A stretch of DNA of 64,000 nt from the NCBI RefSeq assembly GCF_009495745.1, contig NZ_WIDQ01000019.1, positions 26,550-90,549 of the forward strand, read 5' to 3'. A model generated the notes under the pieces. The model saw only the letters and a list, made by a program, of their open reading frames with translations. It ran no database searches and was not told the DNA's origin. Numbering within the stretch: the stretch's first letter is position 1; every line of letters begins with the position of its first letter. Position numbers and translations under genes: made by a program. The stretch is from Niveispirillum sp. SYP-B3756 (lineage in GTDB: Bacteria > Pseudomonadota > Alphaproteobacteria > Azospirillales > Azospirillaceae). Positions 24,445 through 32,497 of the stretch are shown here, in pieces.

Positions 24445-27426
24445 ATGCGTAACCACGGTAATGATATGGAAGAGGTTCTCCGCCGTATTCGGGCGGAGGC
24501 GGAGGCGCAGACCGGGGCGCTGGACCTGCAGGGGTTAAGCCTGGAGGGGCTGCCGGATGAGCTTTTTAAGCTGACTTGGCTGCGGGAATTGCGGTTGGGG
24601 CAGAAGGTTGGGGAACATCGGTTCGGCTTACATTTCAAGGTCAACAATGATGCCGCTAAACTGGCGCGGCTGCGGGAATTGCGTATTCTGGAATTAGGGC
24701 ATAGCGATCTGCAGAACGTGAACTTCGTGAGGGGGTTGTCCAAACTGCAGGAATTGAACTTACAGTGGGTGCAGGTGAGAGATCTGAGCCCACTTTCCGC
24801 TCTCACCTACCTGCAGGTACTTGACTGTAGTCGGATGGGTGTCAGCGATTTAAGACCACTTTCTGGCCTCACCCAGTTGCAAGTACTCGACTGCCGGTAC
24901 ACGAATGTGAGTAATCTGAAACCACTTTCTGGCCTCACCCAGCTGCAAGTACTGAATTGCAGTTTAACGGATGTTCGTGATCTGAGCCCCCTTCGCGCGC
25001 TCACACAACTGCAAGTGCTGGGTTGCATAGAGACAAGTGTGAGTGATTTGAGTCCCCTTATCGGGCTCACCCAGCTGCAATATCTTGATTTCAACGTCAC
25101 GGAGGTGAGTGATCTTAGTGCGCTGGCAGGGCTTACCCAACTGCAACATCTTGGTTGCAGCCACACGAAGGTGAGTGATCTTAGTGCGCTGGCCGAGCTT
25201 ACCCAACTGCAATATCTTGATTGCAGCAGCACGGATGTTAGTGATCTGCGTATTTTGGTGCAATTGCCTGCGCTGAAAGAGCTTTACGCAGAAGGCGTAA
25301 CCATCCCCGGCATTCCGGCCAGCGGTGTGCTTTCCGCCAAATATGATGACAATTGCCTGCCCCGCCTGCGTGCCCATTATGCCGATCTTGCGGCGGGGGC
25401 GGTACAGGACAGCCGGGTGAAGCTGTTGATTTTGGGCAATGGCGGGGCTGGGAAGACGCAGATTGCCGGGTCGCTCTGCCGGGCGGATTTCATCTTGAAT
25501 CCCGCATGGGATTCCACCCATGGCATTCAGGTGGAGATGGCCGATCTGCCGGATGGGTTGAAACTGTCCGTCTGGGATTTTGGCGGGCAGGATATTTATC
25601 ATGGGGCCCATGCGCTGTTTTTGAACAGCCCTTCCCTGATGCTGCTGGTCTGGGCTGCCGATACGGAGGCGCGCAGCGGCGTGCGGGAGGGGGCGGAATG
25701 GTTCCGGGATTATCCCCTGCCCTATTGGGTGGCGCTGGCGCGGCAACAGGGCCATGCGGCTAGCGCGATCACCCTGGTGCAGAATAAATGCGACCAGCCG
25801 GCGGCGGAGGTGCGGCCCTTCCCCGTGCCAGCGACGGCGCTGGAGGATTTGGCCTTTCCGGCGGCCAGCCTGCATATCAGTGTGAAGAACCGTCGTGGGC
25901 TGGCGGGGTTGCGGGAAAGGCTGGGGGAGGCGGCGCAATGGCTGCGCGACCCGGCGCGGATGGGCGTGCCGCTGATTGGGGCCGGGCGGGACCGGTTGCG
26001 CCAGCGGCTAGAGGGGATGCAGGCGGAGAATAAGCAAGTGCCGGCGGAACAGCGGCGGCGCCTGCTCTCCAGGACGGAATTTCACGCTCTTTGTGCGGAA
26101 GCCGGGGGGATTACCGAGCCTGAGCATGTGTTGACCTGGCTGGATGCCGAAGGGGTGGTGTTGTACCGGCCCGGCCTGTTTGATGATCAGGTGGTGCTGG
26201 ACCAGGGCTGGGCGCTGGAGGCGATTTACGCGATTTTTGACCGGAAGAGCCAGGCGCTGACGGCGATCCGCCGGCAGGATGGGCGGTTTGACCGGGATTT
26301 GCTGGGCCGGTTGGTCTGGCAGGGTTTTGATGGAGACGAACAGAAGCTGTTCCTCAGCATGATGCAATCCTGCGGGATTTGTTTCGTTCACCGGCGGTGG
26401 TGGGGGGCGGGGGGATGGTACGAGGAATTTATCGCGCCGGACTTGTTGCCGGACCGGCAGGCCATGGCGGCGCGGTTGGAGGCGCGTTGGGATGGGGAGG
26501 CGGCGGCGGCGGAATGGCGGATGGATTATCCGCTGCTGCATGGCGGGTTGATCCGCACCATCCTGTGCATGATCGGAGAATTGGCCGGGCCGGATGCGGT
26601 TTATTGGCAGGGCGGGGTTTGTGGGTATGACACGAATTATCAAAGCCGGTTCTGGATTGAACAGGTGATCCCAGCCGGGGGCTGGGCCGGCCATATCCAC
26701 CTGCGCACCCAGCGCGGCGATGCGGAGGGGTTGTTGGCCCGGTTGGGGGAATTGGTGGAGGTGGCGCAGGCCAAGGTGGGCCTACGCGGGGACGCCGGGC
26801 CAAAAGTGCCCCGGCAGAGAGAGGGGACGCGGATGGGCGAGGTGGCATTGCAACCGGGGCCGGAGCCGGCGACGGGGGAGACATGGTATGTCTCCTACGC
26901 CTGGGCAGATAAGGACACACCGCAGCGGGAACAGGATGTGGACCGGCTGTGCGAGGCGGCAAAGGCGCAGGGGCGGACGATTCTGCGGGACAAGAATGTG
27001 CTGCGTCCAGGGGATAGTATTTCCGATTTTATGCGCCGGCTGGGCAAGGGCGACCGGGTATTTGTGATGCTGAGCGACAAATATCTGAAATCGCCCAATT
27101 GTATGTTTGAACTTTTCATGCTTTGGCAGAATTGCCAACGCGATGGTGATTTTAAGGACCGGGTGGAATTGTGGGTATTAAAAGGGTTTGAGATTGGGCA
27201 GGTGGAAGATTGGATGGACCGTGCCGAATATTGGCTGGAACGTGTCGAGAAGCTGAATGCACGCGTGCAAAACCGTAGCGCGACCGTTCTGGGGGAGGCT
27301 GGACAGCGGCAATTAATCCTGATGGAGCAGTTTTCCCGGCATGTTGTAGATATCCTGGCCCTTTTTGCCGACCGTGTTCGCGAAACCACCTGGGATGAAT
27401 GGCTGAAGCACGTGCTTCAGCCATAA
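24445..27426 (+). CDS. Roco protein: LRR-Roc GTPase-COR-TIR
   Basis: 993 residues (an ATG at 24466 is an equally possible start). Residues ~28-300 are leucine-rich repeats of about 22 residues (LSGLTQLQVLDCRYTNVSNL type). The Roc GTPase follows, with P-loop GNGGAGKT (~331), DFGGQ (~377) and NKCD (~448). The COR dimerisation region spans about 480-790. A C-terminal TIR domain (~812-993) starts TWYVSYAWADKD and has SPNCMFELF, whose Glu is the likely NAD-cleaving residue. Bacterial TIR domains of this kind often hydrolyse NAD in antiphage or stress defence; the LRR/Roc part would sense and switch. That role is inferred. It is inserted between rep and parB, with no partner gene. Confidence 0.88.
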   Translation: MRNHGNDMEEVLRRIRAEAEAQTGALDLQGLSLEGLPDELFKLTWLRELRLGQKVGEHRFGLHFKVNNDAAKLARLRELRILELGHSDLQNVNFVRGLSKLQELNLQWVQVRDLSPLSALTYLQVLDCSRMGVSDLRPLSGLTQLQVLDCRYTNVSNLKPLSGLTQLQVLNCSLTDVRDLSPLRALTQLQVLGCIETSVSDLSPLIGLTQLQYLDFNVTEVSDLSALAGLTQLQHLGCSHTKVSDLSALAELTQLQYLDCSSTDVSDLRILVQLPALKELYAEGVTIPGIPASGVLSAKYDDNCLPRLRAHYADLAAGAVQDSRVKLLILGNGGAGKTQIAGSLCRADFILNPAWDSTHGIQVEMADLPDGLKLSVWDFGGQDIYHGAHALFLNSPSLMLLVWAADTEARSGVREGAEWFRDYPLPYWVALARQQGHAASAITLVQNKCDQPAAEVRPFPVPATALEDLAFPAASLHISVKNRRGLAGLRERLGEAAQWLRDPARMGVPLIGAGRDRLRQRLEGMQAENKQVPAEQRRRLLSRTEFHALCAEAGGITEPEHVLTWLDAEGVVLYRPGLFDDQVVLDQGWALEAIYAIFDRKSQALTAIRRQDGRFDRDLLGRLVWQGFDGDEQKLFLSMMQSCGICFVHRRWWGAGGWYEEFIAPDLLPDRQAMAARLEARWDGEAAAAEWRMDYPLLHGGLIRTILCMIGELAGPDAVYWQGGVCGYDTNYQSRFWIEQVIPAGGWAGHIHLRTQRGDAEGLLARLGELVEVAQAKVGLRGDAGPKVPRQREGTRMGEVALQPGPEPATGETWYVSYAWADKDTPQREQDVDRLCEAAKAQGRTILRDKNVLRPGDSISDFMRRLGKGDRVFVMLSDKYLKSPNCMFELFMLWQNCQRDGDFKDRVELWVLKGFEIGQVEDWMDRAEYWLERVEKLNARVQNRSATVLGEAGQRQLILMEQFSRHVVDILALFADRVRETTWDEWLKHVLQP

Positions 27427-27428
27427 AT

Positions 27429-27612
27429 GTCCGCCCAAAAAGTTATCCTACTTTCTGAAACCTCGCCGTGTCACTATCGTCATTCCCGCGAAGGCGGGAA
27501 TCCATACGACAGCGCGGATTTTGGATTCCCGCCTCCGCGGGAATGACGGTTAATAATTCGCGGGAATGATGGTTAGTAAGTGGAAAGGGCTTAGTAAATT
27601 TACGGACGGGTT
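27429..27612. repeat. MITE-like palindromic repeat, copy 1
   Basis: A 69-bp core palindrome (27479-27547) has arms GTCATTCCCGCG...GGAATCC and GGATTCC...CGCGGGAATGAC. It is nested in a longer element whose ends are inverted: GTCCGCCCAAAAAGTT at the left and AAATTTACGGACGGG at the right. Related copies lie at 40897 and 54080. It sits between the Roco gene and the parB end. Confidence 0.75.
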
Positions 27613-27661
27613 TTAAGAATTTAGTCCTTTCAGGACGTAAGGCGGGGCCGGTGCTGGGGGA

Positions 27662-28552
27662 TTACTCCCCCAGCACGGCGTTTAGATGGTCACGCAACTC
27701 GCGCAGGCGGGCGCGTTGGGGCTCTGACAGGGCGGCGCGCACGGGGGCGACGGGCGGCAGGGCCAGGCTGGTGCGGGTCAATGCCCGCAGATAGTCGCGC
27801 GCTTGATCCAGTTGCTCCGGGGGGGCTGGCGATTTCTCCGAATTGGCTTTGGCGGGGCGCGCGGCGCGCAGGGCCTTCTCCCCTGCCCCGCTGATCGCCT
27901 GTTGATACAGGGTGCGTTGGCGGGCGGGGTCTTCCTCCCGCGCGATTTGCAGCAGCAGGGTGCGCGGCAGGCCCCTGCCCTCTCCCTCCATCGCATTCAA
28001 CAGGTCGGCGGGCAGGGAGAGGATGCGCAGGGTTTCATTCACCCGCACGCGGCTGCGGCCCAGAATATCGGCCACCTGGCTTTGGCTGTAATCATGCGCC
28101 TGCATCAGCGATTGGATGGCGCGCGCCTCTTCCAACGCGGTCAGGTCGACACGCTGGATATTCTCAATCAGGGCGATTTCCGCCGGGTCGCCATCCACCA
28201 CCAGGGCGCGGATACGGTCGCGCCCGGCCAGCCGGCTGGCGCGCCAGCGGCGTTCCCCGGCGATCAGCTCATAATGGCCGTCCTCGTCCCCTTCCCTTTT
28301 CCGCACCAGGATCGGTTGCAGCACGCCGCGCGCGGCGATGGAGGAGGCAAGTGCCTGCAACTCCCCTTCATCGAAATGGCGGCGCGGCTGGTCGGGGCGG
28401 GGATGCACCCGGTCCAGATCGACCTCAAACATCTGGCGGAAATCGGCGCTGCGCTGGAAATGCGCGCTGGCCCCCTGGGGGGCGGCAGCGGTGCCGGCGG
28501 AGGCCTTCACCGCCTGGGACAGCGGGCTTTTCGGATTGGCCTTAAGCTTCAT
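27662..28552 (-). CDS. parB: Chromosome/plasmid partitioning protein ParB
   Basis: 296 residues from the ATG at 28552, which overlaps the parA stop by 11 bases. It has the ParB CTPase domain (PRPDQPRRHFDEGELQALAS near residues 51-70, GERRWRAS at 99-106, ENIQRVDLTALEEA near 130-143) and the central HTH (YSQSQVADILGRSRVRVNET near 155-174). The C-terminal end should dimerise. It loads as a clamp at parS and spreads. Two 16-bp palindromes of parS type lie in and upstream of parA. It belongs to a non-chromosomal ParB type judging by the rep neighbour. Confidence 0.95.
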   Translation of the reverse strand: MKLKANPKSPLSQAVKASAGTAAAPQGASAHFQRSADFRQMFEVDLDRVHPRPDQPRRHFDEGELQALASSIAARGVLQPILVRKREGDEDGHYELIAGERRWRASRLAGRDRIRALVVDGDPAEIALIENIQRVDLTALEEARAIQSLMQAHDYSQSQVADILGRSRVRVNETLRILSLPADLLNAMEGEGRGLPRTLLLQIAREEDPARQRTLYQQAISGAGEKALRAARPAKANSEKSPAPPEQLDQARDYLRALTRTSLALPPVAPVRAALSEPQRARLRELRDHLNAVLGE

Positions 28553-29495
28553 GGGAAATCTCCTCCGCCAGACGCAGATATCCAACCACGACCGGGTTAT
28601 CCTTGGGCAGCGCCCGCACGGCGATGACGCCGTTATAAACGGCCTGATCCATCGCCGTGGTTTTGCGGATCGGCTCGAACACGCGCACGCTATCGGCATA
28701 TGTCGCCAGCAATTGCTGCAGCGTGGCCTGTTGCACCGACGTATTCGCCTCAAACCGGTTGGGCAGGATGCCCAGCACATTCAGTTCCGGGTTCTCATAA
28801 ATGCGGATCTGTTCAATGGTGCGCAGCAGCAGCGGCACCCCCGGCACATCCAGCGGGGCCGGCACCACCGGGATCAGGATATCCGTGGCGGCGACCAGGG
28901 CATTGCGGGTCAACACGCCCAGATGCGGCGGCGTGTCGATAATGATCTCATCATAATCCTGTCTGACGTCAGACAGGGCGCGGGCCAGACGTTTTTCCGG
29001 GCCGGGTTTGGAGAGGACGGAAACCTCGAACTCGGCCAGGGTGATGTCGGTGGGGGCGACATCGATGCCGTTCACGCTGACGATGATCTCCCGCAGGGTT
29101 TTCTTTTCATCCAGCACGGCACCCAGCACATTGCCATTGGCCATGCAGCTTTCCAGATCCACCCCGGCGGCCAGCGTGACGGAGGCCTGGGGATCGGCAT
29201 CCACCAGCAGCACCCGCTTGCCCATCATGGCGAAGGCATGGGCGAGGTTGAGTGCCGTGGAGCTTTTCGTCTGCCCGCCCTTCTGGTTGGCGGTGGCGAT
29301 GATGCGAGCGCGGGTGCGCGTACCCCGGCGCATGAAATCAGCCACCGGGTCGGGCACCGGTTCCTTGGCGTTTTCCCAGCGGCTGACCTTGGCCTTGTCA
29401 TAGGCGCGGTCCAGCTTCGCGTTCAGCATCTCGGCAAAGCCTTCCTGTGACAGGCCACGCTTGCGCCGATAGGCCTTGAGCAATTCGCCGTCCAT
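28542..29495 (-). CDS. parA: Partitioning ATPase ParA with N-terminal HTH
   Basis: 317 residues from the ATG at 29495 (GGGGGAA ribosome site). Residues 1-45 form an XRE-like HTH (LLKAYRRKRGLSQEGFAEML), so the protein probably represses its own promoter (type Ia ParA). The deviant Walker A is NQKGGQTKSST (about 70-80), followed by LLVDADPQAS and IIIDTPPHLG. It forms ATP-dependent dimers on nucleoid DNA and pulls ParB-parS complexes. A parS-like palindrome lies within the coding sequence. Confidence 0.94.
   Translation of the reverse strand: MDGELLKAYRRKRGLSQEGFAEMLNAKLDRAYDKAKVSRWENAKEPVPDPVADFMRRGTRTRARIIATANQKGGQTKSSTALNLAHAFAMMGKRVLLVDADPQASVTLAAGVDLESCMANGNVLGAVLDEKKTLREIIVSVNGIDVAPTDITLAEFEVSVLSKPGPEKRLARALSDVRQDYDEIIIDTPPHLGVLTRNALVAATDILIPVVPAPLDVPGVPLLLRTIEQIRIYENPELNVLGILPNRFEANTSVQQATLQQLLATYADSVRVFEPIRKTTAMDQAVYNGVIAVRALPKDNPVVVGYLRLAEEISHEA
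28960..28975. promoter_or_regulatory. parS-like 16-bp palindrome inside parA
   Basis: TGTCTGACGTCAGACA is a perfect 16-bp palindrome with the TGTNNNACGTNNNACA-like frame of chromosomal parS (TGTTTCACGTGAAACA). An identical copy lies at 29612. Identity of two 16-mers flanking a ParA gene makes a ParB site likely. Confidence 0.7.
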
Positions 29496-29570
29496 GTGGG
29501 TATTCCCCCTGAAATTCGCTGCATCAGGGGTGACGCAGGGCAGGGGGCTTGTCAATCGTAAACAGGGGGT

Positions 29571-29594
29571 ATGTTGATGGTTTTTCATCAACAT
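29571..29594. promoter_or_regulatory. Inverted repeat upstream of parA (operator candidate)
   Basis: ATGTTGATG (29571-29579) and CATCAACAT (29586-29594) flank GTTTTT, 76 bases upstream of the parA start. ParA carries an HTH, so this is a plausible autoregulatory operator; a hairpin role is also possible. Confidence 0.45.
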
Positions 29595-29611
29595 GAGGGG
29601 AGGGGCTTCGG

Positions 29612-29627
29612 TGTCTGACGTCAGACA
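29612..29627. promoter_or_regulatory. parS-like 16-bp palindrome upstream of parA
   Basis: Identical to the palindrome at 28960-28975. It overlaps the last codons and the stop of the adjacent epimerase gene (stop 29621-29623). Confidence 0.7.
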
Positions 29628-30559
29628 GGCATGAAGGCGGGCCGCGCGATAATCTCCCCCATCCAACGGTAAGCCCGGTTCAGGGCCTCCGCCATCGGGG
29701 TCTGCGGGGTCCAGCCCAGTTCCCGCTGGATCCGGGTGATATCCAGAATATTGACCGGGACATCAATCGCGCGGCTGGGCAGATGCTGGCGGGTGATGGG
29801 CCGGTTCGACAGGGATTCCACCAGCCCGACCAGATCCATGATGCTGTGGCCCCGCCCGCTGGCCACGTTGAAGACGCGCTCCCCGCCGCGATAATGGCCC
29901 AGCATGACAAGCGCATCCACGGCATCGCCGATATAGATATAGTCGCGCGTCACCGAACCATCGCCGACGATGCGGAACGTATCCCCCGTCAAGGCGCAGC
30001 GCAGAATGGTGGCAATCACCCCCTGACCCTTCCGGGTCACCTGGAACTCCCCAAACGGGTTGGAGAGCCGGGCGATGCGATAATCCAGCCCCTGAAGATG
30101 GCCATACAGGTTCAGATAGCGTTCAAGCGCCAGCTTGGTCACCCCATAGGAGGAGATCGGCCATTGTGGCGCATCCTCTGCAATCGGCATGTTTTGCTGG
30201 ATACCATAGATGGTCCCCCCCGATGACAGGAAGACCAGCCGCCCAAACGCACCGCGGGCACCCATATCCAGCAGGTGCAGGGAATTCTCCACATTATCGC
30301 GCAGGTCGAACAGCTTGTCGTTTTCCGCCGTCACCGGGTTGGTTGACCCGATCAGATGATAAACGAGATCGCAGCCGTCAACAGCCGCTTGAAGCGCTGG
30401 TATGTCGGCGAATTCACCCTGGTAATGGACAGCGCCCGACACGGCATCCGCATAAGGCGACGGCCGGCCGAAAATGCGCACATGCACGCCGTCGGCGACC
30501 AGCCGTTGCGCGATATTTGTGCCGATGAAGCCCCCGCCTCCAAGAATGCAGCACTTCAT
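29621..30559 (-). CDS. NAD-dependent sugar-nucleotide epimerase/dehydratase (SDR)
   Basis: 312 residues. N-terminal Rossmann motif MKCCILGGGGFIGTNIA, the active-site Ser in VFLSSGGTIYG and SYGVTK giving the YxxxK pair, then RLSNPFGEFQ and YIYIGDAVDAL, all typical of extended SDRs such as UDP-glucose 4-epimerase. The likely substrate is a UDP- or GDP-sugar for surface polysaccharide; which one cannot be told. It is a single gene. Its stop codon is embedded in a parS-like site, and a 14-bp terminator hairpin lies beyond its start side. Confidence 0.85.
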   Translation of the reverse strand: MKCCILGGGGFIGTNIAQRLVADGVHVRIFGRPSPYADAVSGAVHYQGEFADIPALQAAVDGCDLVYHLIGSTNPVTAENDKLFDLRDNVENSLHLLDMGARGAFGRLVFLSSGGTIYGIQQNMPIAEDAPQWPISSYGVTKLALERYLNLYGHLQGLDYRIARLSNPFGEFQVTRKGQGVIATILRCALTGDTFRIVGDGSVTRDYIYIGDAVDALVMLGHYRGGERVFNVASGRGHSIMDLVGLVESLSNRPITRQHLPSRAIDVPVNILDITRIQRELGWTPQTPMAEALNRAYRWMGEIIARPAFMPV

Positions 30560-30656
30560 GCTTTGGCAAAGCTCCCTCAGGCCAAACTGCCGGCAACGAT
30601 CTGCCCGATCGTGCGGCCCCCCTATTTTAAGGGTACACGCTTGCCTGTTTTATACC

Positions 30657-30692
30657 AAACCTGCGTTGATCGTAACCAATCAACGCAGGTTT
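30657..30692. terminator. Terminator hairpin for the R-body operon
   Basis: AAACCTGCGTTGAT (30657-30670) and ATCAACGCAGGTTT (30679-30692) form a 14-bp perfect stem with an 8-base loop, 43 bases beyond the stop of the minus-strand regulator gene. Confidence 0.75.
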
Positions 30693-30735
30693 CTTCATTC
30701 TTTAGTAGCAGGTGGCGGTCTCGGCCACGGTGGCT

Positions 30736-32433
30736 TTACAGGCCTCGCCGGTACTGGCCCGGGGTGAGGCCGACGAAGCGGCGGAAATTCTTTTCAAAAT
30801 GGCTGAGGTCGGAGAAGCCGACCTGCAGCGCCACCTCCGTCACCGGCAGGCGGGGCAGGTTGCGCAACACCTCCTGCGCCTTCTGGATACGGATCCGGTT
30901 CAACAGGGTGCGCGTGGACAGGCCCAGTTCGGTGCGAAACAGGAAGCTGAGATGAGAGGCGCTGGCATGGGCCTGGGAGGCGAGCTCCGCCAGGCTGATC
31001 GGCTCTGCATAGGCCCGCCCCAGGAAGGTCAGGGCACGGCGCAGGCTGGGATGCAGGCGCTGCAGCAGGGCCGGGTCGGGATTGATCGCCATGGCCACCC
31101 AATGATCGGCCGGGGCGGCACCAATGCTGTCAGCCAGTGCCGGTTCGTGGATGCTGGGGCCGGGCCTGTCCACCAGCGCCGCCTTGGCGCGGATCGTCGC
31201 GGGTGGGGCAGGGAAGGTCGGCGGGCCGGCGGGGGGCGGGGTGGTATCGGCCTCCCATGGTGTGGTCACGGGGGCACCCGTGACCGGATCGGCGGGGCGG
31301 TCCGCCGTGGGCAGCACCCAGGCGGCGTGCTGGCGTATATCGGCCTGCCCGATGACCGGCCCCGCCGCCATCACCGACAACCGGGCGACGAACCGTTCCA
31401 GTTCCCGCCAGTTATCCGGCCAGTCATGGCCGCCGGCCAGCGTCACCAGTTCCTCTCCCAGCCGTTCTGCCGGGTTCTGACCGTGCCGCTCCAGCGCGGA
31501 TTCCAACAAGGCCCGGATATCCGCCAGCCGCTGGCGCAGCGGCGGTATCGTGGTGGTCAGGTAATCCAGCTCTGCCAGCAAGGCACGGGAGAGGGCGCCC
31601 TCTGCCACCAGATGGCGCGGTTCCCCGGTGATGGAGGCGATCAGCCGGGCCGGCGGACAGGCCGTGCTGTCGGCGGGGTTTGCCGATGCCAGCGTCGCCA
31701 GTTGCTGCGCCAACCGTTCCTGGGCCTGGAGCGGCAGCTTCTCCACATCCATCAAGAACAGGGTGCCGCCCGCCGCTTCCATCAGCCAGGGGCGGGGATC
31801 ATTGTCGCCGCCGGTACATTGCACCCGCAGGAAGGGGGCGGCATGGCCCGTTCCGCAGGCATGGATGGCGGCGGCGACCAGCGGCGTTTCGGTGCCGAAC
31901 TCCCCGCGCAGCAGCACAGGCAGCCTGCTGCCGGCGGCCCGTTGGATGAAGCCATCCAGCAGGCGCATCCCCTCGCTCCCCCCCGCCAGCATCCAGGGAT
32001 ATCCCCAGCGCTCCAGCGTCCACAGCCGGGTAGCATGGCGCTGGAGCAGAAAGGCCGACTGTTCTGCCAGCAGCCGGGCCTGTTCAGCGGTTTCGTTGTT
32101 GGAGACCGGCCCCGGTAGCCGCAGCCAGATCCGGCCTGCCGGCTGGCCCGCCAGCGCGAAGCTGGATTCTGCCCTGCTGGCGCTTCCAGCGCCGGCGATC
32201 AGGCCGTCAAAACCTTCTTCCCCTTCGTCTCCCCAATGGCTGGACAGCTGGCCAGCGCGCCATTCCATCCGCAGCAGAGCGGGCCGCACCAAAGGGAACG
32301 CAGCGGCACCCTGTAACAAAATGGCGCCGCCGCCGGCGCGGTGCTGTTTCAGCACGAGACGGAGCATATCTTCCAGTGCTGAGCGCAAGCCGGGGGCGCT
32401 GCCGTGCAGCCGGGCGAAGTCGGTTTCCTGCAT
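30736..32433 (-). CDS. Hybrid regulator: degenerate sigma54-type AAA domain + AraC HTH
   Basis: 565 residues from the ATG at 32433 (a TTG at 32490 is the only earlier start). Residues ~1-150 are an unassigned sensor-like domain. Residues ~150-355 follow the NtrC AAA+ plan but are degenerate: Walker A reads RGEFGTETP without the Gly-Lys pair, Walker B reads TLFLMDVE, and GAFTGA is absent. IPPLRQRLADI and WPDNWRELERF keep the family shape. A Pro-rich linker leads to an AraC/XylS HTH (~465-565; SLAELASQAHASASHLSFLF, VALQVGFSDLSHFEKNF). It cannot work as a sigma54 activator; the AAA fold is probably a signal scaffold. It is the last gene of the R-body operon and is its likely regulator (inference). 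Confidence 0.82.
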   Translation of the reverse strand: MQETDFARLHGSAPGLRSALEDMLRLVLKQHRAGGGAILLQGAAAFPLVRPALLRMEWRAGQLSSHWGDEGEEGFDGLIAGAGSASRAESSFALAGQPAGRIWLRLPGPVSNNETAEQARLLAEQSAFLLQRHATRLWTLERWGYPWMLAGGSEGMRLLDGFIQRAAGSRLPVLLRGEFGTETPLVAAAIHACGTGHAAPFLRVQCTGGDNDPRPWLMEAAGGTLFLMDVEKLPLQAQERLAQQLATLASANPADSTACPPARLIASITGEPRHLVAEGALSRALLAELDYLTTTIPPLRQRLADIRALLESALERHGQNPAERLGEELVTLAGGHDWPDNWRELERFVARLSVMAAGPVIGQADIRQHAAWVLPTADRPADPVTGAPVTTPWEADTTPPPAGPPTFPAPPATIRAKAALVDRPGPSIHEPALADSIGAAPADHWVAMAINPDPALLQRLHPSLRRALTFLGRAYAEPISLAELASQAHASASHLSFLFRTELGLSTRTLLNRIRIQKAQEVLRNLPRLPVTEVALQVGFSDLSHFEKNFRRFVGLTPGQYRRGL

Positions 32434-32497
32434 GGGGACAACCTGGATGATCCCCCGGAAGGGGAAGTCTGAAAGGGGAGGGGAGGGCAAGCGAAGG

